Assembly (NCBI GenBank): GCA_001898995.1
Contig: MKVZ01000004.1
Coordinates: 575,757 to 639,756 of the forward strand
Direction: 5' to 3'
Length of the DNA stretch: 64,000 bases
Source of the DNA: Rhizobiales bacterium 63-22
Lineage (GTDB): Bacteria; Pseudomonadota; Alphaproteobacteria; Rhizobiales; Rhizobiaceae
The notes under the pieces were generated by a model. The model worked only from the letters and a program-made list of their open reading frames with translations, was not told the DNA's origin and did not search any database. Position numbers and translations under genes: made by a program. The first letter of the stretch is position 1. The number at the start of each line of letters is the position of its first letter. Below, piece after piece: positions 29,581 to 41,900 of the stretch.

Positions 29581-29769
29581 TCAGGAATCGAAGTCGTTTT
29601 CAATGCGCTTTTCAAGCGCGACCAGATCATCCGGCAGGGGGAGGCCTTCCGCCTTCAGCGCGTTCAGCTTTTCGCGAACCGTTTCGCGGATTTCATGGGC
29701 GTCCTGCGGCTGGTTCACCATCTGCTCGAACAACAGCGCAATTTCCGCCTTGATGTCCTCGAATGCCAT
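29581..29769 (-). CDS. Small conserved hypothetical protein
   Basis: A 62-residue, acidic, helical protein (IKAEIALLFEQMVNQP, then IRETVREKLNALKAEGLPLP). GGAGGAA precedes the ATG, and its stop is 14 bp before the transglycosylase start, so the two are likely co-transcribed. I do not recognise the family; the short length and leucine spacing suggest a helical adaptor. Confidence 0.7.
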   Translation of the reverse strand: MAFEDIKAEIALLFEQMVNQPQDAHEIRETVREKLNALKAEGLPLPDDLVALEKRIENDFDS

Positions 29770-30024
29770 CCAGTTCCTCCGGGAGCGCGATGCGTGCGAA
29801 GCGACGCATCTCCAAGCGCTTCAAAGATATTTTCGCGCATCGACGCTCCTTCGGGAGCCATGGCCGTTTCCGGGGCGATGCAGCGCATAAAGGGGAACCA
29901 TATCCCCGATTCACGCGAAATTCGTTTGACCAATGACAGCCGTTTATCACGCAACGAGCGTGCAACGGAAGTACCAAACACTAACGAAGTGTAAAAATGA
30001 ATATTTCAGGCGGTAACAAAACGG

Positions 30025-30264
30025 TTAGACAACCCGCAGAAGATGCGTGGGAAAACCGCCTATACCATTGATATAAAACGAAAAAATTCCAAGATCGCCG
30101 AGTGTGTCGCCGCTGCCCGGAACAAAGAGCCATATGCTCATCCAGATCAGCGCAGCGATGAGCACCAGCGCGAGAATGGTCAGCAGCAGCAAGCGGCGCC
30201 CAAGCGAGGCCTTGCGTCCTCCTCCTTCAGGTGGGGTTCCGATCATGATCAGCCGCTTCGCCAT
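30025..30264 (-). CDS. Small membrane protein, unknown
   Basis: A 79-residue protein with one strong membrane helix (about residues 23-48, LLLLTILALVLIAALIWMSI). The N-terminal 20 residues are basic (cytoplasmic), and the C-terminal 30 residues carry GSGDTLGDLGIFSFYINGIGG. The ATG at 30264 is preceded by AAGGCGG. It lies 59 bp after the small RHH-like gene and may end the same transcript. No function can be read. Confidence 0.6.
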   Translation of the reverse strand: MAKRLIMIGTPPEGGGRKASLGRRLLLLTILALVLIAALIWMSIWLFVPGSGDTLGDLGIFSFYINGIGGFPTHLLRVV

Positions 30265-30323
30265 TCCGCCTTCATTGCATTTTTCGGCCGGAAAAACCGC
30301 CGCCCGCACCTGCTACAAGGATT

Positions 30324-30527
30324 CTAGTCGTCATTCGTCGCATCCAGTTGATCGGGCGGCGTGCCATGTTCAGGCGCGGCGGCCAGATAGCCTTCCCGCG
30401 CCAGTTCGCGGCGCAGGAGATGCACGACCGCCTCGCTGCGGCCGAAACCCGGATACCGTGCGGCGATGAACCGCTCCAGCGCATCGAGCACATCCTTGGG
30501 CATATCGACGGGAACGGGGACGCTCAT
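30324..30527 (-). CDS. Ribbon-helix-helix-like small protein
   Basis: A 67-residue protein that reads VPVDMPKDVLDALERFIAAR then GRSEAVVHLLRRELAREG. The strand, two-helix pattern and Arg-Ser-Glu turn resemble CopG/RHH DNA-binding proteins, followed by a Pro-rich acidic tail. A strong GGAGGAG precedes the ATG. It starts 22 bp after the fumarylacetoacetase-family gene, so it is probably in that operon and might be an autoregulator; no toxin partner is seen. Confidence 0.65.
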   Translation of the reverse strand: MSVPVPVDMPKDVLDALERFIAARYPGFGRSEAVVHLLRRELAREGYLAAAPEHGTPPDQLDATNDD

Positions 30528-30549
30528 TTTTTCTCCTCCGGCTTTTCTG

Positions 30550-31239
30550 TCAGACCACGGTGGCGGAAACCGTTCCCACGCCTTCCACCCGGCCTTCCAG
30601 CCGGTCGCCGCGCCGCACCGGGCCGACGCCCGCCGGCGTGCCGGTGAAGATCAGATCGCCGGGCTGAAGCGCGAACAGCGTGGAAAGATAGGCGATGGCT
30701 TCCGGCACTTTCCAGATCATCTGGTTGAGATCGCCGGACTGGCGCGTCTCACCATTGACGGCAAAGGTGATCGCGCCCGCAGCCGGATGGCCGATCGCGC
30801 TTGCCGGCACGATGGCCGAGCAGGGCGCGGAATGATCGAAGGCCTTGGCCGCCTCCCACGGACGCCCGGCCTTCTTGGCCACGGCCTGCAAATCGCGGCG
30901 CGTCATGTCGATGCCGACCGCATAGCCATAGACGTGGTCGAGCGCCTTTTCCACCGGAATGTCGCTACCGCCGCTCTTCAGCGCCACGACAAGCTCGATC
31001 TCGTGATGCACGTCCTGCGTCTGCGACGGATAGGGAAAATCCCCGCCGCCGATCACAAGGCAATCGGGATTCTTCTGGAAGAAGAAGGGCGGGTTGCGGT
31101 TCGGATCGCCGCCCATTTCGACGACATGATCGGCATAGTTCTGGCCGACGCAATAGACACGGTGGACGGGAAAACGCGCATCCGTACCCTGCACGGGCAG
31201 AAAGGCTTGCGGACAGGGCGGGAAAACATAAGCGGTCAT
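30550..31239 (-). CDS. Fumarylacetoacetate hydrolase (FAH) family protein
   Basis: A 229-residue FAHD1-like hydrolase/isomerase. The metal ligands are in [10 protein letters not shown] (two Glu) and further downstream Asp in [13 protein letters not shown]; the conserved end is [15 protein letters not shown]. Small FAH proteins act as acylpyruvases or as decarboxylases and isomerases in aromatic catabolism; the substrate is not readable. The ATG at 31239 is preceded by GGAA. It heads a small minus-strand operon with the RHH-like gene. Confidence 0.9.
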   Translation of the reverse strand: MTAYVFPPCPQAFLPVQGTDARFPVHRVYCVGQNYADHVVEMGGDPNRNPPFFFQKNPDCLVIGGGDFPYPSQTQDVHHEIELVVALKSGGSDIPVEKALDHVYGYAVGIDMTRRDLQAVAKKAGRPWEAAKAFDHSAPCSAIVPASAIGHPAAGAITFAVNGETRQSGDLNQMIWKVPEAIAYLSTLFALQPGDLIFTGTPAGVGPVRRGDRLEGRVEGVGTVSATVV

Positions 31240-31361
31240 GTAAATTTCCGGCTGGAATTGCACCAAACTCCGCAGATATTGCCGTCGCAGGACGGCGCCC
31301 GCAACCCTTCTTCGTGCAATTCACCGTTACCGTATATCATACGCCGGACGAAACCCCGGAA

Positions 31362-32015
31362 TCAGTCATCCCCGAAAGCGATGATGAAATCCGCCGGACG
31401 CGAAGCCGTGACCACGAGCTCGGCATTGGGTATGTCGTTGGAAAGCGCCCGCTTGCGCGCCGCGGTCGCGTCATGGCCGTGATCGAGCCAGCGCTGCACC
31501 AGACGCCGCTCCAGTTCGGGAAACGGCACCTCAAGCCAGACCGTCATGTCGAAGAAAGGCTGAAGCCGCGGCCAAGGCTCCTGATCGAGCAGCAGGTAAT
31601 TGCCCTCCACCAGAAGGATGCGATGATCGGCACGCACGATGGAAGCGCCGGCGCGGGCGAGGTCCAGCTTGCGGTCGAAGACGGGGATGACCACATCTTC
31701 CGCCGCCCCTTTCAGCCGCTCCAGCAGCACGGCGAAACCGGCGCAGTCGAAAGTGGGCGGCGACCCCTTGCGGCTCCGCAGGCCCCGTTCGTCCAGAATG
31801 GCGTTATCGAGATGGAAACCGTCCATCGGCACGACGACCGCAGGGCCGTCGCCGGAGCCGTTGCCACTATCGTTGATCGCCGTGCGCAGATGTTCCGACA
31901 CGGTGGACTTGCCCGCGCCGGGCGGCCCGGCGATGGCCACCACCAGACGGCCATCGGCCTTTTGCAGCCGCGCGCGGATTTGCGCGGCAAGGGCATCGCG
32001 GTCGACAGGCGTCAT
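31362..32015 (-). CDS. frcK: P-loop sugar/nucleoside kinase FrcK
   Basis: A 217-residue kinase of the uridine kinase/PanK fold. Walker A is GPPGAGKST, followed by PMDGFHLDN (Walker-B-like Asp and substrate His) and ILLVEGNYLLLD. It is the last gene of the frcBCAK order known from Sinorhizobium meliloti and is thought to phosphorylate the imported sugar. GGAG precedes the ATG at 32015, 69 bp after frcA. The substrate is inferred from the context only. Confidence 0.82.
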   Translation of the reverse strand: MTPVDRDALAAQIRARLQKADGRLVVAIAGPPGAGKSTVSEHLRTAINDSGNGSGDGPAVVVPMDGFHLDNAILDERGLRSRKGSPPTFDCAGFAVLLERLKGAAEDVVIPVFDRKLDLARAGASIVRADHRILLVEGNYLLLDQEPWPRLQPFFDMTVWLEVPFPELERRLVQRWLDHGHDATAARKRALSNDIPNAELVVTASRPADFIIAFGDD

Positions 32016-32084
32016 GTCCGGTCTCCGGTTGATTTTCACTGCGCAGAGATGTCCCGATTCGCGCGCGATGCTCAAGCTGTTTCG

Positions 32085-32864
32085 TCAGGCCACCGCTTCT
32101 TCCTTCGGCTGCATCGCCCCCGTCATCAGCGCCACCGCGTCGGACATGGAATATTCCTTCGGGTTGATGATGGTCAGGCGGCGTCCGAGCCGGTGGATAT
32201 GGATGCGGTCGGCCACCTCGAACACATGCGGCATGTTGTGCGAGATGAGCACGATGGGCATGCCGCGCCGCTTCACGTCGAGGATCAGCTCCAGCACGCG
32301 GCGCGATTCCTTGACGCCCAGCGCCGCCGTCGGCTCGTCCATGAAGATGACCTTGGAACCGAAGGCGGCGGCGCGCGCCACCGCAACGCCCTGTCGCTGG
32401 CCGCCCGAAAGCGTTTCCACCGCCTGACTGATGTTCTGGATGGTCATCAGGCCCAGTTCGCTGAGCTTCTCGCGCGCCCGCTTCTCCATGGCCGAGCGGT
32501 CGAGCACGCGCAGCCATTTGCCCAGAGGGCCGGGCTTGCGGATCTCGCGGCCGAGGAACATGTTGTCGGCGATGGAAAGCGCCGGCGACAAGGCCAGGTT
32601 CTGGTAGACGCATTCGATGCCCGCCTCGCGGGCGTCGATGGGCGACTTGAACGAGATCGGCTTGCCGTCGAGCCTGATCTCGCCCTCGTCGGGACGGACC
32701 GCGCCCGAAAGCACCTTGATGAGCGAGGACTTGCCCGCGCCGTTGTCGCCGATGACCGCGAGAATCTCGCCCGGATAGAGGTCGAAATCGCAATTGTTGA
32801 GTGCGGTCACACGGCCGTAGCGCTTGATCAGGCCGCGCGCGGAGAGGATTGGTTCCTGTGCCAT
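32085..32864 (-). CDS. frcA: Sugar ABC transporter ATPase FrcA
   Basis: A 259-residue ATPase for the fructose/mannose/ribose-type importer. Walker A is GDNGAGKSSLI, the signature LSGGQRQGVAVARA, and Walker B VIFMDEPTAALG; unlike RbsA it has only one ATPase domain, as in Frc and related systems. Its ATG overlaps the frcC stop by one base (TAATG at 32864), so the genes are coupled. The long open frame that continues upstream on the same strand is a shadow. Confidence 0.93.
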   Translation of the reverse strand: MAQEPILSARGLIKRYGRVTALNNCDFDLYPGEILAVIGDNGAGKSSLIKVLSGAVRPDEGEIRLDGKPISFKSPIDAREAGIECVYQNLALSPALSIADNMFLGREIRKPGPLGKWLRVLDRSAMEKRAREKLSELGLMTIQNISQAVETLSGGQRQGVAVARAAAFGSKVIFMDEPTAALGVKESRRVLELILDVKRRGMPIVLISHNMPHVFEVADRIHIHRLGRRLTIINPKEYSMSDAVALMTGAMQPKEEAVA

Positions 32865-33946
32865 TAGCCTGCAACCCTTCTGATCCATTGGTCGATGGCG
32901 ACCGCGCCGATGATGAGGACGCCGATGAGGAGATAGGTCCATTGCGGATCGGTGCCGACCATACGCAGGCCGAGCTGGAACACGCCGACGATCAGCGCGC
33001 CGAAGATCATGCCGAGGATGGAACCGCGCCCGCCGAACAGCGAAATGCCGCCGATCACCACCGCGGTGATGGATTCGATATTGGCGAACTGACCCGAAGT
33101 GGGCGAAACCGAGCCGAGGCGGCCGATCAGTACCCAGCCGCCCAGCGCGCAGATGATGCCGGAGAGCGTATAGATCTGGACCAGCACGCGGGTGCTGCCG
33201 ACGCCCGACAATTCCGCCGCGTCCGGATCGTCGCCGACTGCATAGACGTGCCGGCCCCAGGCCGTGTGATTGAGCACGAACCACAAGCCGACCACCAGAA
33301 GCACCATGGCGATGACGCCGAGCGTGAACACCGCGCCGCCGGCGCGGAATGTCACGCCGAAGAGTTGCAGCAGCGGAGCCTTGGCCTCGATGTCCTGACT
33401 GCGGATGGTTTCGTTGCCGGAATAGAGAAAGTTGGCCGCCAGCACGATCTGCCATGTGCCGAGCGTGACGATGAAAGGCGGCAGCTTCATCCGCGCCACC
33501 AGAAAGCCGTTGACATAGCCGCAGATGGCGCCGCAGGCGAAGCCGCACAGAATGGCGATCGGTACGGGCAGACCGTAATGGAAGGTGAACCGCCCCATGA
33601 CCACCGAGGAAAGCACCATGATGGCGCCGACCGAAAGGTCGATGCCCGAGGTGAGGATCACCAGCGTTTGCGCCGCGCCGATGATGCCGGTGATGGCCAC
33701 CTGTTGCAGGATCAGCGTCAGGGTGAAAAGCGAAAAGAAGCGACCCCCGAGGATCACGCCGAAGATCAGGATCGACAGAACGAGCACGATCAGCGGCACC
33801 ATGGCCGGATTGCCGTGCAGGAAATGCTGCATCCTTTCCAACGCTGATCTCTCGTGTGTTTCGAAATTGGCGACGGAACTGTCGCTGCCCGAGAGAACCT
33901 TCTCGAATTCCTGCGGTTGTCCTGCCTTTGCCGAAGTGTCGGTCAT
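32864..33946 (-). CDS. frcC: Sugar ABC transporter permease FrcC
   Basis: A 360-residue permease of the ribose/xylose type (BPD_transp_2). After a 50-residue cytoplasmic head, about ten membrane segments follow; conserved blocks are ILTSGIDLSVGAIMVLSSV, GRHVYAVGDDPDAAELSGV and ITAVVIGGISLFGGRGSI. AGGAG precedes the ATG. A stem-loop lies between frcB and frcC, typical of operons in which the binding protein is made in excess. Confidence 0.93.
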   Translation of the reverse strand: MTDTSAKAGQPQEFEKVLSGSDSSVANFETHERSALERMQHFLHGNPAMVPLIVLVLSILIFGVILGGRFFSLFTLTLILQQVAITGIIGAAQTLVILTSGIDLSVGAIMVLSSVVMGRFTFHYGLPVPIAILCGFACGAICGYVNGFLVARMKLPPFIVTLGTWQIVLAANFLYSGNETIRSQDIEAKAPLLQLFGVTFRAGGAVFTLGVIAMVLLVVGLWFVLNHTAWGRHVYAVGDDPDAAELSGVGSTRVLVQIYTLSGIICALGGWVLIGRLGSVSPTSGQFANIESITAVVIGGISLFGGRGSILGMIFGALIVGVFQLGLRMVGTDPQWTYLLIGVLIIGAVAIDQWIRRVAG

Positions 33947-33996
33947 ATGGACTCCTCCCGTGGGGGCTTGCTCGTTGGAACAGGTCGCCGGGAAAA

Positions 33997-34020
33997 GGGA
34001 GTGGTCCTAGAACCACTCCC
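33997..34020 (-). promoter_or_regulatory. Intercistronic stem-loop between frcB and frcC
   Basis: A perfect 9-bp inverted repeat (GGGAGTGGT, 6-nt loop, ACCACTCCC) without a T-run, 35 bp after the frcB stop. It likely protects the upstream frcB message from 3' decay or partly attenuates. Confidence 0.8.
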
Positions 34021-34055
34021 CGCCGAACGAACTGGTCGGGATCGGCGCGGGGGCG

Positions 34056-35081
34056 TCAGCCCCAGCACAGTTCCTTGCCCTTTTTCGAGTCGATGGACGG
34101 CAGGCCCGGAACCGGCTTGTCGGTGACCAGTGTCGCACCCGTATCCACGAAGGTCTTGCCCTCGGCCGGCTTCGGCTTCTCGCCCGTGTCGGCGAATTTC
34201 TTGATCGCCTCGATGCCCATGGCGGCCATCTTGAGCGGATATTGCTGCGAGGTCGCGCCGATGACGCCTTCCGACAGGTTCTGGATACCGGGGCAGCCGC
34301 CGTCGATGGACACGACCAGCACGTCCTTCTCGCGGCCCACGGCCTTGAGCGCCTCATAGGCGCCGGCCGCCGCCGGCTCGTTGATCGTATAGACCACGTT
34401 GATGTTCGGGTCCTTCTGGAGGCAGTTCTCCATGGCCGTGCGGCCGCCTTCCTCGTCACCGTTGGTGGTGTCGTGGCAGACATTGCGCTTGTCGCCGTAA
34501 TCCTGGATCTTCGTCGGGTTCTTGATATCGGCGATACCGAAACCGCTCATGAAGCCCTGATCGCGCAGCACGTCCACACTGGGCTGGCTGGGGCTGAGGT
34601 CCATATAGGCGATCTGGGCGTCCTTGGCCTTGTCGCCCAGCGTCTCCTTGGCCCACTGGCCGATGAGCTGGCCGGCCTTGAAATTGTCGGTGGCGAAAGT
34701 GGCGTCGGCGGCGTTGATCGGCTCCAGCGGCGTGTCGAGCGCGATCACCATGATACCGGCCTTGCGCGCCTTCTGGACCGATTCGACGATGGCCTTGGAG
34801 TCGGACGGCACCAGCAGGATGCCCTTCACGCCGTCGGCGATGCAGGATTCGATCGCCGCGACCTGACTGTCATTGTCGCCGTCGACGCGGCCCGCATAAG
34901 CTTTCAGATTGACGCCGAGTTCCTTGGCCTTGGCTTCCGCCCCCTGCTTCATCTTGACGAAGTAGGGATTGGTATCGGTCTTGGTGATGAGGCAGGCGCC
35001 GACACCCGCGGCATGGGCCGGCAAGGCGGCCGCACCCAGCGCAAAGGCAGCAAAGGCCGCCGACAGAACAGTCTTCTTCAT
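34056..35081 (-). CDS. frcB: Periplasmic sugar-binding protein FrcB
   Basis: A 341-residue binding protein of the ribose/galactose cluster. A signal peptide covers residues 1-25 (ending PAHAA). Conserved text includes [17 protein letters not shown], the [10 protein letters not shown] hinge, and [20 protein letters not shown]. Cysteines are paired in ACLITK, ESCIADG, RNVCHD, ENCLQ and GGCPG. Frc homologues bind fructose, with mannose and ribose as other ligands. GGGAGG precedes the ATG at 35081. It heads the operon and faces frcR. Confidence 0.92.
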   Translation of the reverse strand: MKKTVLSAAFAAFALGAAALPAHAAGVGACLITKTDTNPYFVKMKQGAEAKAKELGVNLKAYAGRVDGDNDSQVAAIESCIADGVKGILLVPSDSKAIVESVQKARKAGIMVIALDTPLEPINAADATFATDNFKAGQLIGQWAKETLGDKAKDAQIAYMDLSPSQPSVDVLRDQGFMSGFGIADIKNPTKIQDYGDKRNVCHDTTNGDEEGGRTAMENCLQKDPNINVVYTINEPAAAGAYEALKAVGREKDVLVVSIDGGCPGIQNLSEGVIGATSQQYPLKMAAMGIEAIKKFADTGEKPKPAEGKTFVDTGATLVTDKPVPGLPSIDSKKGKELCWG

Positions 35082-35421
35082 GAAATCCTCCCAGAGCGAG
35101 CCGGCTTTTCCTGCCCGGCATATCAAAAAGAAAACACGGCTCCGCATCCAAGTCAATTAATAATTCCACTTGATTTATTAATATGGCGTGCCATTCTGGA
35201 CACAGGATGAAAACGGGCCGGAACACCGCTTGCGCGAAATTGAAAAGCACAGCGCAATTCCGTAACGATTTCAAATACGATGGGCTTGGCGAGAATCGCC
35301 CCGATCGTCCCCCGTCGCCCTGATGGGGTCGCCTCGATCAGACAACCGGGAACGGGCCGGTCGCTGCATGTTCCATGCGCCTCTCGTGCCTGATCCCATA
35401 TTTGAAATGTTGGGAGGAGAA
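35082..35421. other. Divergent frcB-frcR control region
   Basis: A 340-bp intergenic region. On the frcB side (minus) TTGACT at 35151-35156 is a possible -35, next to an AT-rich palindrome. On the frcR side GGGAGGAG precedes the start. No structured RNA was recognised. Confidence 0.6.
35156..35182. promoter_or_regulatory. Candidate FrcR operator (AT-rich palindrome)
   Basis: ATTAATAA, 11 nt, TTATTAAT, a perfect 8-bp inverted repeat in a GC-rich region. It abuts the putative -35 of frcB. ROK repressors such as NagC and Mlc bind AT-rich palindromes, so FrcR is the natural candidate. Confidence 0.6.
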
Positions 35422-38485
<3,064 letters not shown>

Positions 38486-38616
38486 GTTCGGGAGCAATCG
38501 ATCCGGGAGTGTCGACGTGGAACCAATGACGGCCCAAGACTGTTTAGCTATTGCTTTATTGTGATGCTGACATACCCGGCGGGCCGGGTAAGCGGCGATT
38601 TTCGAGGAGATGCATC

Positions 38617-39057
38617 ATGCAGATTTCGTCCGGATTCCGTGCAGCCGCGGTTGCCGTCCTCACCCTTGCGGGCGCCAGCACAGCCAGTGCCGCATACGCC
38701 GACAGCGGAACCATCCGCTTCTCCGTCTACAAGGCGGCGTTTTTCGTGGGCGGCTCCGGGGGCGAGGGTACGCTGACCTTCCATGGTCGCCGCTATCCCA
38801 TCTCGATCGGCGGCATTTCGGGCGGCCTCGCCTTCGGAGCTTCCAAGACCTATTTCCACGGAACAGTGCGGAATATCCGCCGACCCCAGGATGTGACAGG
38901 GGTATACGGCGCGGCGGGCGGCGGCGGCGCGGTGGGCAAAGGGGCCCAGGTGATCGTCATGACCAATCAGAAGGGCGCCCGGCTCGAACTCACAGGCAAA
39001 CAGGTGGGCCTGCAAGTCAATGCCGATCTCAGCGGCCTGAGCATCAAGGTGAAGTAA
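38617..39057 (+). CDS. Secreted glycine-rich protein of unknown function
   Basis: A 146-residue protein with a signal peptide (residues 1-28, ending AAYA). The mature part is beta-rich: TIRFSVYKAAFFVGGSGGEG, then ISIGGISGGLAFGASK, and YGAAGGGGAVGKGAQVIVM. This glycine-rich pattern is loosely like EipA/DUF1134 or SYLF-type periplasmic proteins, but I cannot place it in either. GAGGAG precedes the ATG at 38617. Confidence 0.7.
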   Translation: MQISSGFRAAAVAVLTLAGASTASAAYADSGTIRFSVYKAAFFVGGSGGEGTLTFHGRRYPISIGGISGGLAFGASKTYFHGTVRNIRRPQDVTGVYGAAGGGGAVGKGAQVIVMTNQKGARLELTGKQVGLQVNADLSGLSIKVK

Positions 39058-39454
39058 GCCTCCTGTAGCGGTAACGATTCTACAGCATGAACAGAACGAC
39101 GCGGGCGTATCACGTCCGCGTCGTGTCGTTGTGTGGCCGGGTGCCCTGTCATTATAGCAACATAGCGACACGACAGGCTCGCCGGTGTCGGTCCGAAACG
39201 CGTCTCGATCCGATTGAACCGGAGATGACCGAAAAGAACGGTTCAAGGCGCTTTATGCTGTGCGCCGCTGCCCGCTCCGCCTGTGGGACCGGCAATCACC
39301 ACCACATAGTCATCCTGGTCACACGGCAATGAGCGGCTGGGCCTCGACGGTCAAGTTTTCGGGATAGGTGAGGTACTGACCATGGCTCACTTTCCCTTAT
39401 AGCATCCGACGCCGTATCTTTCGAATCATGCCCGGCCATTACGGGGTTGAATTG
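39058..39454. other. Intergenic stretch with hairpin, no gene seen
   Basis: About 400 bp between convergent genes. A hairpin (ACGACGCGG / CCGCGTCGT, 39096-39124) may end the upstream plus-strand gene, though its T-run is poor. A short open frame at 39087-39332 lacks a ribosome site and protein-like text. Confidence 0.55.
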
Positions 39455-40654
39455 CTACTCGAACACGATTGCCGGCGCGGGCCTGCCCGCGCCTTTGCCG
39501 CCCTTCATGTTTTCCCAGACCTTGCGGGCGATCTCGCGGTAGATTTTCGCGTGCGGTCCGTCCGGCTCGATCACCGTGACGGGCGTGCCGGCATCGGAAT
39601 GCGCGCGGATGTCCATATGCAGCGGCACCTCGCCGAGGAATGGCACATTCAGCCGCTCCGCTTCCTTTCGCGCACCGCCATAGCCGAAAATATCGTAGCG
39701 CTTGCCGGTGTCGGGCGCGACGAAATAACTCATGTTCTCCACGATGCCCAGAAGCGGCACGTCCACCTTGCGGAACATGGCCAGCCCCTTGCGCGCGTCG
39801 ATCAGCGCCAGATCCTGCGGCGTGGAGACGATCACCGCGCCGGCCAGCGGCACCTGCTGCGCCATGGTGAGCTGCGCGTCGCCAGTGCCGGGCGGCATGT
39901 CGACCACGAGCACGTCGAGTTCGCCCCATGCCACCTCGCGCAGCATCTGCGTCAGCGCCGACATGACCATCGGCCCACGCCAGATCATCGGCGTTTCCTC
40001 ATCCACCAGAAAACCGATGGACATGGCCCTGATCCCGTAATTCTCCATCGGCTTCAGCGTGCGCCCGTCGATGGTTTCCGGGCGGCCGTGCAGACCGAGG
40101 AGGCGCGGCATCGACGGCCCGTAAATATCCGCATCGAGAATGCCGACCCTGAGGCCGTTGGCCTGCAGGCCCAAAGCCAGATTGACGGCGGTGGTGGACT
40201 TGCCCACACCGCCCTTGCCGGAAGCGACGGCGATGATCGCGCCGACGCCCGGAATGCCGGGTTTGGCCGCAGGCCGCTGCTGCGGTGCGTGACCATGCGA
40301 AGCCGGGCCATGCGGGGCCGCCGGACGATGTGGCTGCGGCGCTGCATGCTGCGGTCTCGGCTGGGGCCGGGGCGGCGGTGCGTCGTCGCTCGTGCGTCCG
40401 CCCTTCTTCTCGGCGGTAAGGGTGACCAGCGCGCCGGTGACGCCGGGAATAGCCCTGACGGCCTTTTCAGCGGCGAGCCGCATCGGCTCCAGCGCGTCGG
40501 CGCGCTCCGCGGGCACTGTGATGGAGAAGAAGACCTTGCCGTCGGCGATGAAAATATCCGACACCAGACCGAGCGAAACCACGTCGCCCTGAAAATCCGG
40601 ACCGGTCACGGCCTTCAGCCGCTCCAGAACCTGTTCGCGCGTTATGCCTGCCAT
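39455..40654 (-). CDS. mrp: Fe-S cluster carrier ATPase Mrp/ApbC
   Basis: A 399-residue protein that carries and inserts [4Fe-4S] clusters. An N-terminal MIP18-like domain (residues 1-85) leads through a Pro/His/Gln-rich linker (about 90-125) to the MinD-type ATPase with the deviant Walker A SGKGGVGKSTTAVN and DADIYGPSMPRLLG. Where E. coli ApbC has ENMS...CxxC, this protein reads ENMSYFVAPDTGKRYDIFGYGG, so the CxxC cluster ligands are absent, a variation that also occurs in other alphaproteobacteria. Confidence 0.93.
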   Translation of the reverse strand: MAGITREQVLERLKAVTGPDFQGDVVSLGLVSDIFIADGKVFFSITVPAERADALEPMRLAAEKAVRAIPGVTGALVTLTAEKKGGRTSDDAPPPRPQPRPQHAAPQPHRPAAPHGPASHGHAPQQRPAAKPGIPGVGAIIAVASGKGGVGKSTTAVNLALGLQANGLRVGILDADIYGPSMPRLLGLHGRPETIDGRTLKPMENYGIRAMSIGFLVDEETPMIWRGPMVMSALTQMLREVAWGELDVLVVDMPPGTGDAQLTMAQQVPLAGAVIVSTPQDLALIDARKGLAMFRKVDVPLLGIVENMSYFVAPDTGKRYDIFGYGGARKEAERLNVPFLGEVPLHMDIRAHSDAGTPVTVIEPDGPHAKIYREIARKVWENMKGGKGAGRPAPAIVFE

Positions 40655-41379
40655 TGCATCCGATCGGAACTATCCGGCAAGAGGCATCGATGCAGCGGTC
40701 TGCTCCACCGGCCGTCTTGTCTCCTTCCTGTCCCGCTCCCTGATTATCCTGAAACCGAGTCCTGAAATAGTCCACTTTCCGGCAAAAGGCCAATGGATCG
40801 GAGCAATTAATTGGTGCGTGGGCCGGCTTGCCGACAGTTCGCCGGTGTACTCGTACCGCCCTGTTCCTTTTTGCGCGGCGCCGGCCCGATGCGCCGGTTT
40901 GCCGCAAGCCGTGGCCGCCGGAAGCGGTTGCGTCACGATCCGAAAGCTGCAAACATGATACTCGCAGTCTAGAATAATTCCACCTTATTGAAATATATCG
41001 CTTTTTTCAAAGTTGAGTTATTGACTCCAGATCAATTTCCGGCTTTTATGCGATACACGCATCAGAGCATCGGACCGAAAAGTGGAATCCGGTTTTCGGA
41101 TCATCCGATGCTCGAACAAAAAGACAGATCGTCACTATGCGTCTGGTAAGGCGCACGACGATCTAAAGCGCACCTTTGATGTCTGGGCCTTGAACCCTTT
41201 CGATTGGAGGACCCAATGGTTGGTCACGGCGAATGCCGGTCCGCGATGATCGACGGTCTGCCATGGCAGCTCCGTCTCTTGCCGACCGGATTTTGTACAC
41301 AGCGCGGCGAAACGGAACGCCCATGCGTGTCGCGCGGCAGGGGCCGCGCCTCCGCCCGTCTTTCGGCATGGAGGCGGCC
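40655..41379. other. Long intergenic region with AT-rich tract and palindromic repeat
   Basis: About 725 bp. The first 300 bp look like decayed or non-coding DNA without a credible ORF. An AT-rich tract spans 40961-41060. A palindromic repeat occupies 41064-41171. The rest leads into a hypothetical gene. Confidence 0.6.
41064..41171. repeat. Palindromic repeat element, copy A (Bru-RS-like)
   Basis: GAGCATCGGA (41065-41074) and TCCGATGCTC (41104-41113) are perfect inverted arms, with CCGAAAA/TTTTCGG nested inside. The right part (from 41113) recurs in inverted orientation at 43020-43080, and the left part recurs inverted near 43145-43175. Confidence 0.85.
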
Positions 41380-41892
41380 ATGAACATGCGCATCGCGCAC
41401 CTGAACAGCGCCAACAATGCCACCTATTTCGACCGCCTGCCGGAAAAGCTGGTGCTGGAAGGCTATCGCCGCTGGACGGCGGGCTTCGAGACGGGCTCGG
41501 TCATTCCATGGGAGATGGCATGGGCGCTCTATGCGGAGGTGCTGGGGCCGGAGCCGGCGAAGCGGACGATGGCGGAGCTTTCGCATTTCATCCGCGTGCT
41601 GTGGCACTGCGCGCGTTGCCCGCTTCGCGCCTTCCCCTTCGATTCGCAGCATGTCTGCCGCGAGGAATGCCTGACGCTGGGCCTGGTCTCCGGCCTGCAA
41701 AATCAGGATGCGCTGCTGCTCGACACATGCCTCGAAGCCATTGCCTGCCGGCGGCACTGCGACGATGTGGCCGCCGCAGCCCGCAATTTTGCTCAGGCCT
41801 TGGCCGATTTCGGCCTGACTTTGCTGCCAATACCGATTCACGCCATCGACCGCGCCTTGAACAGCACCGTGCAGCGCGCGACCTATCATTAG
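41380..41892 (+). CDS. Conserved hypothetical protein, Cys-rich
   Basis: A 170-residue protein of unknown function. Visible text: YFDRLPEKLVLEGYRRW, IPWEMAWALYAEVLGPE, then a cysteine-rich middle (WHCARCPLRAF, QHVCREECL, DTCLEAIACRRHCDD). Eight cysteines in the second half suggest metal binding or disulfides; there is no signal peptide. GGAGG nine bases before the ATG at 41380 decides the start; an ATG at 41263 would add 39 residues. It lies between inverted repeats A and B. Confidence 0.65.
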   Translation: MNMRIAHLNSANNATYFDRLPEKLVLEGYRRWTAGFETGSVIPWEMAWALYAEVLGPEPAKRTMAELSHFIRVLWHCARCPLRAFPFDSQHVCREECLTLGLVSGLQNQDALLLDTCLEAIACRRHCDDVAAAARNFAQALADFGLTLLPIPIHAIDRALNSTVQRATYH

Positions 41893-41900
41893 GAAGAGAC

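Noticed and set aside
39428..40765. 445-codon plus-strand open frame opposite mrp
   Set aside because: Mrp on the minus strand has intact Walker motifs; the opposite frame has shadow-type composition.
40968..40982. TCTAGAATAATTCCA, loosely like the iron-control (Irr/ICE) motif TTTAGAA..TTCTAAA
   Set aside because: One mismatch in each arm and more than 300 bp from mrp; such partial AT-rich matches occur by chance.
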